Origin: Pezizomycotina sp. ARF18
Lineage: Eukaryota; Ascomycota
Assembly: GCA_002224055.1 (NCBI GenBank)
Contig: AZLU01000318.1
Location: 1 to 36,722 of the forward strand
Reading direction: 5' to 3'
Length of the DNA stretch: 36,722 nucleotides
Part shown: one piece after another, positions 22,647 through 33,002 of the stretch
How the letters are laid out: each line of letters begins with the position of its first letter
Position numbering within the stretch: the stretch's first letter is position 1
Notes under the pieces: generated by a model
What the model saw: the letters and a program-made list of their open reading frames with translations, nothing else
What the model was told of the DNA's origin: nothing
The model's database searches: none
Made by a program: the position numbers and the translations under genes

Positions 22647-25600
22647 ATGGCAACTCAGGCGAGCGATGCAAGCGAAGAGTATGATCTGGTTATTTTAACG
22701 GATGCTACTAGCTCGATGGGCATCTACCTTAAGGCGCTCAATACCTCTTTGCCTCAGATCTTAGCCCTTAGCGAGCTTACCTCCGCATTCCGCTCCATCG
22801 GCATCCTAGCTACCGTGACTATAATGATAGCGAGATTATTCAATGGAGCGGCTGGTACACCCCAAGCGCTGGGGCGGCGGCAACGGCGGCAGAAGGCGGT
22901 AGCGGTAAAGTCGTAGATCTCTTTGCGTTTGCCAAGTCTCTGCAGGCCTACGGCGGTGACGATTTCCCCGAGGCAGTGAAAACGGCGGCGTGGAAGCTCG
23001 TCCAGGTCCTTAACCCCGGACGGCGCACGCTCGCTCTGTGGTACGCCGACGCGCCGCCACATCACCTAAACGCGCGCTCCTGGGGAGGACAGATGGAAAA
23101 GGAAATCAAACGCTTGAGATCAGAGGAGACGGGCAAGCCCTTCCTAGATTGGTTCTCAGCATGTCAGCAGCTGCGCGAGAACCGTGTCCAGGTTTTCACC
23201 TTGCTTGACCCGATGATCGGGTTCTACAAGTGTTTTTACGTAGTGTTAACACGGTAAGTTTTTCCATCCAAAGAGCTATACATATATGCCTTTGCCTTTG
23301 CTAAATTTTATACTTATTGCCATCAGAATCACCGGAGGAACAGCATTGCTATTCCCGAAAGAACGAATGAGCCCGCGCGATATCTCCCTTGCGACGGTGG
23401 ACTTGATCCTTGCTTTCCTAGACCATCATAGGGAAATACAGATCCTGCTAAAGAGAAGGTTCAAACAATTGCCTTCGAGAGCGTAAAGGATTCGAAAATG
23501 CTAAGAGCGAAGCTCCGGAGGACAATCTGGGCTTCTTGCCTCATGGTAAGCCCCATAAAGACGAGCCGCCGAAGAAGGGTTTAAAACAAATTCCCTTCAG
23601 CCAGGAGCACGTCCGCCGGCGTGTTGGGAAGATTCCCAATTTTTCAGAGCGCTTCCAACAGATCCTGAGCACAAAGTACCGTCTACAAGTCGCTGCAGCG
23701 CTTGATCGAACAGGATGTCACGGCGATCTCCCTGAACCCTGTGTTCGGAGAGCTTTGGCGAGCTGTGTGCAAGGATCGCCTCTCCGACGAGAGGACGGCG
23801 GTCGTTGACGCGTTTTCGAACTCGGTCGGGAAACTTTCCGGTAGGAAAGGATAAGAACAACATGAACGCTTGGCTGAGGAGAGCTACGACTCTTCAGCCC
23901 AGATCGAGAAATTATCGAGAAGGTGGACAGCGGAGACATGTATCCCGCCGTCTGCATCGACCCCACCGAGTCTAAAATCGGATCGGACCACTGGGCTCGT
24001 AGTGAACTGCTGGAAGTCGGCAGGAGCTGTTACTCCGGCGTGCTGAAGCGGCTAGGAGCTATTCTCACGAAGGATCTCGTTTTCATCGAAGACGAAGCGT
24101 CAATGCCAGCGCACTTGCGTGACAGCAAGGTGGTGCCGATGCTGCCGTTCGCATTGGCCGGGAAGAAACATGGTCAGATTTTCTGGAATATCCTCCTTCA
24201 CTTGGTCCTGCCCGGCACAATGTTGACAACGAGGGCCGGTAACGTGCTTGCGGCACTTGCTATTAAAATGGGCATCCCATTCCTGAAAGAACCAGCCAGG
24301 GAGGCCTTGAGGCTTGGAAAGGGAAGTGGAAGGACCTCGACACTACAGAAAATTGGAGCGTAGACATCATGCAGCTGTTGACCAGCGCCGACGACATTGG
24401 AGAAGGGAAATTTCTCGATCCGAATGAAAAGTCTTTATTCCGAAACCTGGTTGATTACAAGTTTGCAGAACTTAACCTGGAAACGGAACTCCACGCTCGC
24501 ATTCCGTTCACGCCGGAGAAGACTGTCGGATATGTTGGGCCGTCGAGCAGTGCAGCGAGTGCAAAGTACGAGCGTAGCGTCACTATTATGGGAACCGGCA
24601 ACAACAAGGGGCTCTGCGGAATGTGCTTGTACAAACCTCAGTCTCAGAAGGAAAAAGAATGGTGGAAGGAAGCAATGACACCAGGGCAAAGGACAAGACC
24701 CTTCCCTGGGTAGAATGTATGAGGCCTGAGTGCCACGCTGCGTATGTTGTCCACAACGTCGAGGCGTTGAATGTTGGGCAAAATGTCATTACTGCCGTTT
24801 CCAAACGAGTCAGGTCGTGAGCAAACGTGTCCCTGGATCTCATGCAATAACTGTAAGAACCGCATTGTCTGGCCGGAGGAATACCGAGATGGTCGGAGAA
24901 GGAGTTCCTGTGCGTATTTTGCCAGGAGGAAGGGCGGGAAAGCATTGTGGTGGCTCCAACAACAGCGAAACAACTCCTGAATGAGAACCCGCAGTGGATT
25001 CTTGGAAGGACGGTCCGAGAAGATTGGCTTTAAGGGAAGGTCGATATACGCGGTCGTGAAGGAGGTCGGTGTCGAAACTATGCAGTCTTATTTAACTGTC
25101 CTCCCTGAAAGCGAGCGTGGTCCCGAGGTCTTGAAGCACAAGCCAATCCACAATCCTAACGAAGTCAAAGGTGAGTACAATATATATCGCCCTCCTTTGT
25201 TTCCCCTTTAGAAGGGTTAAGCTTTTTTTATATTCTTTGGTTTCGGTACGTCTGATGTGAATTCGACTTTCTTATAGCGGGAGTTCGCCCGGTGGATCAA
25301 GGAAGGGAAGTGGAGGCCAAGTCGTGTTCGCTCTGCTTCGAAAACAAATTCAAACCTTCGGACGTATTCCGCGCCTGTGGAGAAGGGCTGCCCAAATAAG
25401 ATCGATGCAGACTGCATGAAGGAATGGTACGGGATAAACAAGCCTGGAGGTCTGCTCCACTTCAACGCACTACATTGTCCGTTCTGCAGGCGTCTTCCAA
25501 ACCCGAAGGTATGATTGTCCAATCAAAGGGCATAAGGAAACGATTTTCTCTTTCTTTTTCTTTCTGTCTCTCCTGTCTTTTTTTTTTTTTTTTTTTTTTT

Positions 25601-26097
25601 TTTCTCATTGCTAATATCGTCATCAAATGTATGTGGTTAGATCCTTGCCAACTTCTCCTTCGGAATTAGAGCCGTTGCGGATCTCCAGCGAGTAATCAAC
25701 GATAGGCAATGATATACGCCTGGTGCATTGAGTGCTCCACCGCAAAGCCGCTGATGGAAAGGATATGCAGGGTGCAGGAGGACCTCCAGAGCTCAAAGAC
25801 TGAAGTGTGACGATTGTTCCACTAAAGCCCTGATCCCATCGAAGAAGTGCCCGGGTGTGGGATCCCGACGGAGAAATCTGGCGGCTGCAATCACATAACA
25901 TGCCCAGTCGGAACATGCAAACCCACTGGTGTTTCGCCTGTGGAATAGCATTTGATAAGGATCGCATCTACGATCATTGAATAGGGTTCATGGCGGATTA
26001 TACAGAAACGAGGTGCTGAATGAAGAGGACGACGACTCAGACAACGACTGAATACGACTCCGACGGATACCAGGCCAGCGACTGTGACAACTTTTAA
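22647..26097 (+). CDS. vWA-domain / RING-IBR-RING (RBR) E3 ubiquitin ligase-like protein, four exons, frameshifted
   Basis: Exons 22647-23253, 23327-25170, 25278-25508 and 25641-26097 give about 1,045 residues. Residues 12-200 form a von Willebrand A domain: [20 protein letters not shown] has the metal-site motif DxTxS, then [36 protein letters not shown] and [14 protein letters not shown] second beta/helix block ([15 protein letters not shown]) closes it. The middle ([38 protein letters not shown]) is long and helical, with Cys pairs from about 24560 ([36 protein letters not shown]) suggesting zinc sites. Exons 3 and 4 hold the RBR: RING1-like [19 protein letters not shown] with [13 protein letters not shown]; an IBR-like [12 protein letters not shown] and KCDDCS; then RING2 [19 protein letters not shown] with [19 protein letters not shown]2 matches Parkin-type RING2, placing the catalytic Cys at codon 25886-25888. 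The expected activity is ubiquitin transfer through a thioester on that Cys; the vWA domain may recruit substrate. At least ten one-base frameshifts are crossed. The stop is either TGA 26049-26051 or, after one more base loss, TAA 26095-26097, which extends the acidic tail. Confidence 0.85.
25578..25603 (+). repeat. T26 homopolymer in the last intron of the vWA-RBR gene
   Basis: T26 lies in the 132-bp intron 25509-25640, 37 bp before the 3' splice site TTAG, and may serve as an extended polypyrimidine tract. Confidence 0.9.
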
Positions 26098-26960
26098 GAG
26101 TATTAGGATGAGGATTGTGGACTAATTGGAGACCAAAAGAGCCAGGAAAGGGATAAAAAGGTTTTTTGGTTCTCTGAGGAACCATAATTGGTTAGCTGCT
26201 GGTGCAAGAAGTGTACATTTCGTGTACAATATCTATACATCTTGTAGCATGCTTTATTTATTTATTATTATTATTTTTTTTTTTTTTAATATTCCTCTAG
26301 CTCTTCTTTCAAAAGCCATTTCTGTAACCAACGCCTTGAACGATTTTAGATTACTTATTTTGTTATAGCATTTCCTTTTTCTTTTTATGATTGAGCGATG
26401 TACTAGTGGAAATAGAAAATGTGGTGAAGCGCGAACGACCCGGAAGGAATGAGGAACTCGCCTTCAATCTCCGGCCTCGGATGATGGACAATTAGTGAAG
26501 GAAGGTGGCCTGGATCGAGTCTAGTCGCAACGCCATCTTTCAGCGTTCTTGAACGCGTCTCCATGCTATTTGGGCGTTCGAGAGGAAAGATGAGAATCTG
26601 GAAGGTTGACCTTCTGTGCATTCAGCACATCGTCGTCGTCTGATGGTCCTTGGGTTACGCAGCATGGCATGGCGCTCTGCCAATCCACGACACGAAAGGA
26701 TAAACAACTTTTCTTAACAAAGTGGCCTGCCTGATCCAGTGAGTAGGTGTCGTAATTCATTTATATTAAGGAAAGTGACAAATGTGGATATGCATGTGCG
26801 AACCGTTCACGCAACTGGTTCGGCTGTCAGTGAGGCCGCTAACATTTCAAAATGGTTGTAAACGGATACTATAAAATAAAAAGGAGAAAAAAAATGAAAA
26901 GAAAAAGAGAAGAAATGGGAAAAATGAATTAGAAGTATAGGGATAGTATTGGGAGCAACT

Positions 26961-26974
26961 CCCCCCCCCCCCCC
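26961..26974 (+). repeat. C14 homopolymer
   Basis: This run of 14 C stands out in an otherwise A/G-rich stretch. Confidence 0.95.
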
Positions 26975-28543
26975 AAAAGATGATAGGAGAAGGACAAACA
27001 GTTCAAGGAGAACAACAATAGAAAATTAGGCAAAGAGGTAAAGAGGGAAGAAAGGGGGGGAGGACACAAAAACATACTAACAAGAGGTATACAAGTAGTA
27101 TTCACATATTTGTGAAAATTTCCTCCAGATCACCTGGTGCGGTGAGTCCTCTTCCTCCTCTGATCCTTCTCTTATTTTACACGCACACACCACCCTCCCC
27201 CCTTCCTTTCTCCTTCCAAGACGCAATATATTACAAACTATAACGAGAAGTGTCACAAAAACGATCAATACATGTATGTACAGGTCTTACACGTTGGAAC
27301 AAGGATCCGACTGTTTGGCCCTTGGTTTTTGGAAAAATTTTGTGCTTCGTTCACTTCTCCTTTATATAATAATAATTTATTTTATTTTTGAAATGTAGCA
27401 TGTTTGTTTTAATCCACGCTCGGCCGTGCGGAAAGGATCGTTAACACGTTTCGGCCATGTAGATTTTACTCTTATATTTCTGTTTTATTTTATTTGTTTA
27501 TTATACTTCGTCGCGGAACGAGCTTATCAAATGACTGGCTTGCATCACAGGAGTGAAATCCGAAAAAAATATGCAACGAGGATCCAAAAATGATTCGGAA
27601 GTCCAGAGCCTGCATCGATCCTAGTCTATAGTTAGAACGGCGACATCACAATGCAGGTAAGTTCCGGGTATTCGTGAAGGCGCATCCCAGGGAGGGAAGA
27701 GCAGTAGGAGAAATGGCTTAAGGAAGATCGTAAAAAAAAAATTACACACACTACAAGGGCCGCCCACACCTCCATGATCTTAATACGCCGCTGGAAATAC
27801 CTGGCGCTCACCCCGCCACGAGGCTCTATACCTTGCTTCGCCTTGCATCGTCGATACAGTTGGAAGAATAGTGTGTTGTGGTATCCTTTCCTCTGAACAA
27901 CAACCCAAGGGTCAGGAGAAAGATTGATAGAAACAGGCAGGTATTGTTTGTAAAGTCCCACTTGCTTACAGGATTACCTACATCACCTCATCGTGGCGTC
28001 TAAGAACCTTACCTACTCCATGTTGAAGTCGGGGCCATCCAAAGGTCGGCAACACGGCCGGGGAGTCTAAAGTTCTACAATTTAGGAACTTGCAGCAATA
28101 GTAGTAGCGGTAATATATAAAGAAAAAAAAAAAAAAAAAAAAGCTACTCGAGGTCTGTTGTCCTAAGTAATTTTTTCCTTGAAGTGGATCCTCCAAAGTA
28201 CAATTGTTGCTGCTCCAAATTTTTCACAATTATCATACCTGCATTGCGAAATCAAAAGTAAAATACATCCTACATGGCAGCACAGCATGATGAACACCTG
28301 ATTTTGGAGATAGACGACAGGGAATGTTGCATCATCGGGGGCTGCTAGCCTAGGAAGCATTACATCCTACATTGTTAATTTCGTTTTCTTCTCCAGAGCT
28401 CTCCAGTTCGCCGGTACTCGTGCTCTCTCCCTCTTTCCTCTTTTTTCCTTTCTTCTATTTTTTAGGCAATTTGGCACAATTCCAAATGATACCCTATCCT
28501 AATTCGCTTGATAAATATCACGTATGCAAGGTATGTTACTGCA

Positions 28544-28545
<2 letters not shown>

Positions 28546-28588
<43 letters not shown>

Positions 28589-28599
28589 GGGGGGGGGGG
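28546..28599 (+). repeat. T32-A11-G11 triple homopolymer block
   Basis: Three pure runs are directly joined: T 28546-28577, A 28578-28588 and G 28589-28599. The T and A arms could pair as a hairpin and the G11 run could form a G-rich structure. Confidence 0.95.
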
Positions 28600-30729
28600 A
28601 CAGCAGACAGAATCCCCTCTTATCTATTGAATTTTAACGAATGACAGCTTAGCCGACGAGTCTTTCGCTTCGCGCAACGGAATGTGTATTATCGCACTTG
28701 TACCTTTGTCCCGCTCGCCTTCGTTCCCACTTTCCAATTTGCGCTATTAAAGAGCAAAAGAAATGCTGTCGTGGGTCAAGGGTGATCTAAACAAAGTATC
28801 TGGTGGGCTGGTCGTTTGTCGTTGTGCATGGGTCGTTTCGAATCTGCATGGGAATATTGGAATATTCTATTGCCAAAAGTTGAGTATCTTCTGGACCATA
28901 TTATTAATAATAGTAATCAACGGTTTAAGCCAATAAAATTATATTGCGAAAAAAAAAAGTCTGATAGGTAAAAAGGCCTTTGAGCCAATATATAATAAGC
29001 AATGAGCTTGGAAGCTACTCCAGTAGTTAGCAGGCCATTAAAAAGGCTCGTGAAAATAATTCTTGAATCAAAATACGGGGAGTAGTGAAAAGGGAAAAAA
29101 AAAAAAAAAAAAAGAGCGCTGACATGCCCGAGACAAGGATTATTGCTTTTTCTTTCCTCTTCCCGCAGATATGATCGATTTTAATCCTTTTTTGTTTTTT
29201 AACGGTCAAATTGGACCATTAATTTTTCTTGGCACCGTCCACTTGCATATTGCGTGACCAGTTTTGTCTTCGGGTATATTCGTTTAAGGTGGACCGAACG
29301 GCCGACAGCGGACTGGACGAATAAGATAGCGAGTGAAGAGAAGCAGATTGGCAAAATTCCTCTTAGCTTTGAAATAGCTGTGCCCTGTTTTTATCTACTT
29401 GATTTTTTATTCCGTCATTACATTCGAAATGAATCGAAGCCGATTGGTGATAGAAGAGCAGAAGAGGAGGGGAGAAAAAAAAAAAAAGAAAAGAAATTTG
29501 CTTATTCTGACTACTTCTTGTATACTTGAAGTATACATCATTATCGTCGCATGAACACAGTGAATTGCGGCTGGGAACTTCGGAATTGAATCGAATCGGG
29601 CGCTTCCTCTTGACCAACAAGGCGCCGACGGTATCCCTCTTTCGCAGAGCAAGTTCAATCTTGCCATCTCTCTTTTTTTCTCTCCTCTTTTAATAAAGTT
29701 TTTTTTTTCTTCTCTTGGATGGTGAGTTGTATGAATATGTCTTGAACTCGGTGATGTTTCTTTTCCTTTGAGTTTGAGCCGTCTCGCGTGCTAATCATAT
29801 CTACTATGGACATCCATAGGAGCAAGGCCACGAATAGAACATTGTCCCGAACAGCCCGAACAGGTTAATGGGACAGAAGAGCCCTTTATTCCTACTTTTC
29901 CTTATTTTTTTCCTCTCGGTCTTTGTCTTTGGTTGAAATTCACGTTTTGAATCCCGTGGCTATAGTTGTCCAGGGCTGAGCTTGTCGGAATTGAGAGAGG
30001 AAAAAATAAACACGATAGAGGGCTATACTTCAAAGGCAGCAACAAAAACTCCTCCAAAAAAAAAGAGCAAAATTTAGAAGGCCCTTTTGTTTTGAGAAGG
30101 GGAAATAAATTCAAAAAAAAAAAAAAATTTAATGGCCCTCTCTGTGTGTCGAGATCTTTAAGATCCTTATCTATAAAAGTGAGGTGAATCAATAGCATCT
30201 ATATCCGTATTTGAGTATATACTTCTCGAGTGTTTATAAATTTAACTCTTTATTTTGAACGATAAAAGAATATTCTTTGCTCATATATGCTGCTGTTGCT
30301 GTAGAAAAAACGTGGGTTTGTATTCAGCAAACTGCCCGAGGTTGTAAATACCGCCGATGAAAATACTGCTCGTTATCTCCCACCACCAAGACTAAAAAAA
30401 AGGAAAAGCGAAAAAAAAAAAAAAAATTATCCATTAATTTTTTCGTCCTCTATTCAAAAATAATAATACCCTATATAATAAAAAATCAATATAATTAATC
30501 CAACACCCCACCTGCATCCATCTACATAATTCTCAGAGCCTTCTCCAACTCTTCATATATATATTTAATTATATATATAATTCATATCAGATCCTTTTGT
30601 CTTTTTTCTTTTATTCATACACTTCTGTTGGGTCGTGTGCTCATTCTATCTATATTTTTAAAAAGTAAGTAATGTTCTCTCTCAATTATTTTTTTTTTTT
30701 TTTTCCTTTTGATAGCAACTGCTGGAAAA

Positions 30730-30746
30730 AGGTACCTCAGGTACCT
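30730..30746 (+). promoter_or_regulatory. Tandem palindrome AGGTACCT-C-AGGTACCT upstream of the ZIP gene
   Basis: The 8-bp palindrome AGGTACCT occurs twice, separated by one C, so the 17-bp unit is also an inverted repeat. It contains ACCTCAGGT, which resembles the yeast zinc-responsive element ACCTTNAAGGT with the inner T/A pair missing, and the A-run plus GGT resembles half sites reported for the Aspergillus zinc regulator. It lies about 850 bp before the ZIP start codon, in the promoter or leader. Zinc control is inference from the neighbour. Confidence 0.35.
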
Positions 30747-31020
30747 GCCTCTCTCTCTGTCTTTCGATGTCCTTCCCTATCCCTAGTCGTCTATACCCGG
30801 CTCTTCTCTTCTTTCCCCTCAAGGAATAAAAAACACACAAAGACGACTCTGAAAAGTACAAATTGTCGGCGATTCCCCTCCCCCGTCCATCCATCCCTCC
30901 CTCCATCCCTCTAATCTGCCACATACTTACCCACTTGCAACTGTTCCTTGTCTAGGTCCCACTTCCCCGTGCACCTACCTGCCTTTGAAATTCTGAGGAT
31001 ACTAGGTCTTCTTTTTTTCT

Positions 31021-31046
31021 TATATATATATATATATATATATATA
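31021..31046 (+). repeat. (TA)13 dinucleotide repeat
   Basis: Thirteen TA units lie in the CT-rich leader of the ZIP gene, about 550 bp before its start codon. Confidence 0.95.
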
Positions 31047-31593
31047 TTCTGTCATAGCCATTTACGTTCGAAGCCTTGTCTCTCTTCTCTTTTGATTTCC
31101 TTTCTCTCTTTCTTACTCTTTAATCTAGGCAGAAGATTAGAGAGCTTTGTTGTTGCGAAAGGTTAGTGCTAGTTTGGTTTATATCTTTACTTGCTTGAGG
31201 CTCTCTCAGTTCTTTCTGTTCATTTCGTTTTCGTGCTGGTTTGCCGAAGCTTTGTGGTGGCTTCCTAGCTTGCGATATTTAAAGTTCTCGTGACTTTCCT
31301 TATCTTTCCATCTTCATATCGATTATTCTATTTTTTTTCTATTTTTTTTTTTTTTTTACTTTTCCCATTAAACTCCATCTACTCATCAAACATTCCGCCA
31401 GAGAAAAAACATTGTTCGTTATACGGCCATCGTATTATCGTCATCACGGAGAGGAGCTTCAATTGACTAACAGCTTTCACCCGTGCAGAGAATTAACTAT
31501 ACGCAACTTTTCCGTTGTCTGGTCACAAGCGCCGAGGGCCTGGGCTATTTTCAGAAAATCTCGAAAAAAAGAAAAGAAAGATAAAAGGGAACT

Positions 31594-33002
31594 ATGATTC
31601 ACCGGCTTTTCATTCGTCAAGATGACGGCTCCGCTCCTCCCCCGGCGTGCGACACGGGGAATGACTACGACGGCAATATGAAAGCCGTATTAGCTCCATT
31701 TTTGTTATACTCGTATTGTCGGCTTTGGTGAGTTTTCCAATTCAAACCCCCGAAAAATATTTTAACAAAGAGGTCACTTCACACTCTTTCCGCAAGTGCA
31801 TTGATACTGAACTTCCGAAATCCCAGGTGCTCTTTTCCCCATCCTTGCCCGCAAGGTCCGGGATTCAAGGTTCCGAACGGCGTTTCCGCTTCGTAAATAT
31901 TTGGATCCGGTGTCATCGTTGCGACTGCCTTCATTCACGTAAGTAACTGTTATCATTTTTTTCCCTTCCCAAATTAACGAATGAAGCTCGAAAGAAGCTG
32001 AATTGCTGACACTCTTGAAAAGTGCTCACCCCTGCCAATGAAGCGCTTACGAACCCCTGTCTCACCGGCGTTATCTCGAAGTATCCCTGGGCTCAAGCCA
32101 TTGCGATGATGGCCGTGTTCTCGCTGTTCTTCGTAGAACTCCTCGCCCTCTCGTTCGCAACGTTCTCCTCGTTCGCCGGTACTGGCCACGACGATGAAGA
32201 GAAAGTCAAAGATATTTCGAAGAAGCACGACCCGCCGAAGAAGAGCGAAGATACCCAACTTCCCGGCCAAAACCATCTTAGCCATATCGGTGAGCACCAG
32301 GACATCGAACGTGCGGGCGCAAACCACGATCATGCCCGGGACGATCACTGCCACGGCCACTCTCACGACCACTCTCACGGACATGCTCACGGACATGCTC
32401 ACCACAACAGCAGCCACGACCCGGAGGGTCAGCACGGAAAGGGAAGGGGCGCCGGCGATCTGAACTCAAATGAAACCAACAGCATCTGCTGTGACGCCGA
32501 AGGCAAGGAAAGTTATGCGGCTCAGCTTACTTCCATCTTTATCCTCGAATTTGGCGTTGTCTTCCACTCAATCTTCATCGGTTTGACGCTTGCAGTGGCT
32601 GGGAGCGAGTTTAAGACGCTCTACCCCGTCATTGTGTTCCACCAGTTGTTGAGGGTCTCGCTCTTGGTTCCCGTCTCGCTGTCGTTCCGTTCCCGGGGTC
32701 CAAGAAGTGGACTCCTTATCTGATGGCTCTTGGGTACGGTATTTCCACCCTCTAGCGATCGCGATCGGGCTTGGTGTCAGAAATCGTACCCTCCCGAGGG
32801 CCACACCACTTTGGTGGTCAACGGCGTCTTCGATTCCATCAGCGCTGGTATCCTCCTCTACACTGGTCTAGTCGAGCTGATGGCGCACGAGTTCCTGTAT
32901 AACACCGAATTGAGGCGTGGTTCTAAGTACAAGCTGTTTTCTTCCTTCGCCTATATGGTTTTCGGTGCCGCCCTCATGGCGCTGTTGGGGAAGTGGGCTT
33001 GA
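31594..33002 (+). CDS. ZIP-family zinc/iron transporter, three exons, frameshifted
   Basis: Exons 31594-31727, 31827-31938 and 32023-33002 give about 408 residues, normal for fungal plasma-membrane ZIP (ZRT-type) transporters. The start reads MIHRLFIRQDDGS then ACDTGNDYDGNMKA, the typical N-terminus. TM1 is ISSIFVILVLSALGALFPIL, TM2 GSGVIVATAFIH, and TM3 IAMMAVFSLFFVELLALSFA. The cytoplasmic loop is very His-rich (HDHARDDHCHGHSHDHSHG and onward), expected to bind or sense zinc. TM4 has VFHSIFIGLTLAVA with the conserved His-Ser and Gly. TM5 begins VFHQ and, after a frameshift, EGLALGSR, giving the paired metal site HQxxEG. TM6-8 follow (LGYGISTPLAIAIGLGVR; VVNGVFDSISAGILLYTGLV; FAYMVFGAALMALLGKWA to the stop). 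It imports Zn2+ (or Fe2+) into the cytosol. One-base losses fall at 31684-31686 (CC), near 32648, 32748-32750 (CCC) and 32793-32795 (CCC), and one base is missing at the exon 2/3 junction. Confidence 0.95.

Larger units (their letters stand above)
26098..31593. other. 5.5-kb gene-poor region and ZIP gene leader
   Basis: No gene is convincing. It contains C14 (26961-26974), an A-run near 28124-28142, the T32A11G11 block (28546-28599), A16 near 29095-29113, and a (TA)13 array. Weak minus-strand frames exist at 26760-26403 (with DDDDVLNAQKV) and between 28360 and 27632 (including RYFQRRIKIMEVWAALVV). I could not link them into a gene. From about 30400 the plus strand becomes strongly CT-rich with TA tracts, as expected of a long promoter and 5' leader for the ZIP transporter. 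Confidence 0.45.

Noticed and set aside
26403-26760. Two overlapping minus-strand frames downstream of the vWA-RBR gene
   Set aside because: They are short, no motif spans both frames, and there is no family resemblance; kept only as a note.
27632-28360. Minus-strand pieces with some protein-like texture (RYFQRRIKIMEVW; KNLEQQQLYFGGSTSRKKLL)
   Set aside because: The pieces are separated by an A-run and several stops, and I could not join them with plausible splice sites or assign a family.
28546-28599. Telomere or chromosome-end signal
   Set aside because: The block is three pure homopolymers, not a TTAGGG-type repeat, and genes continue on both sides.
3350-33002. Interpreting the frameshifted genes as independent pseudogenes
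   Set aside because: Splice sites, active-site residues and sequence on both sides of each shift are intact, and the changes are almost all one-base losses in runs, which fits assembly error better.
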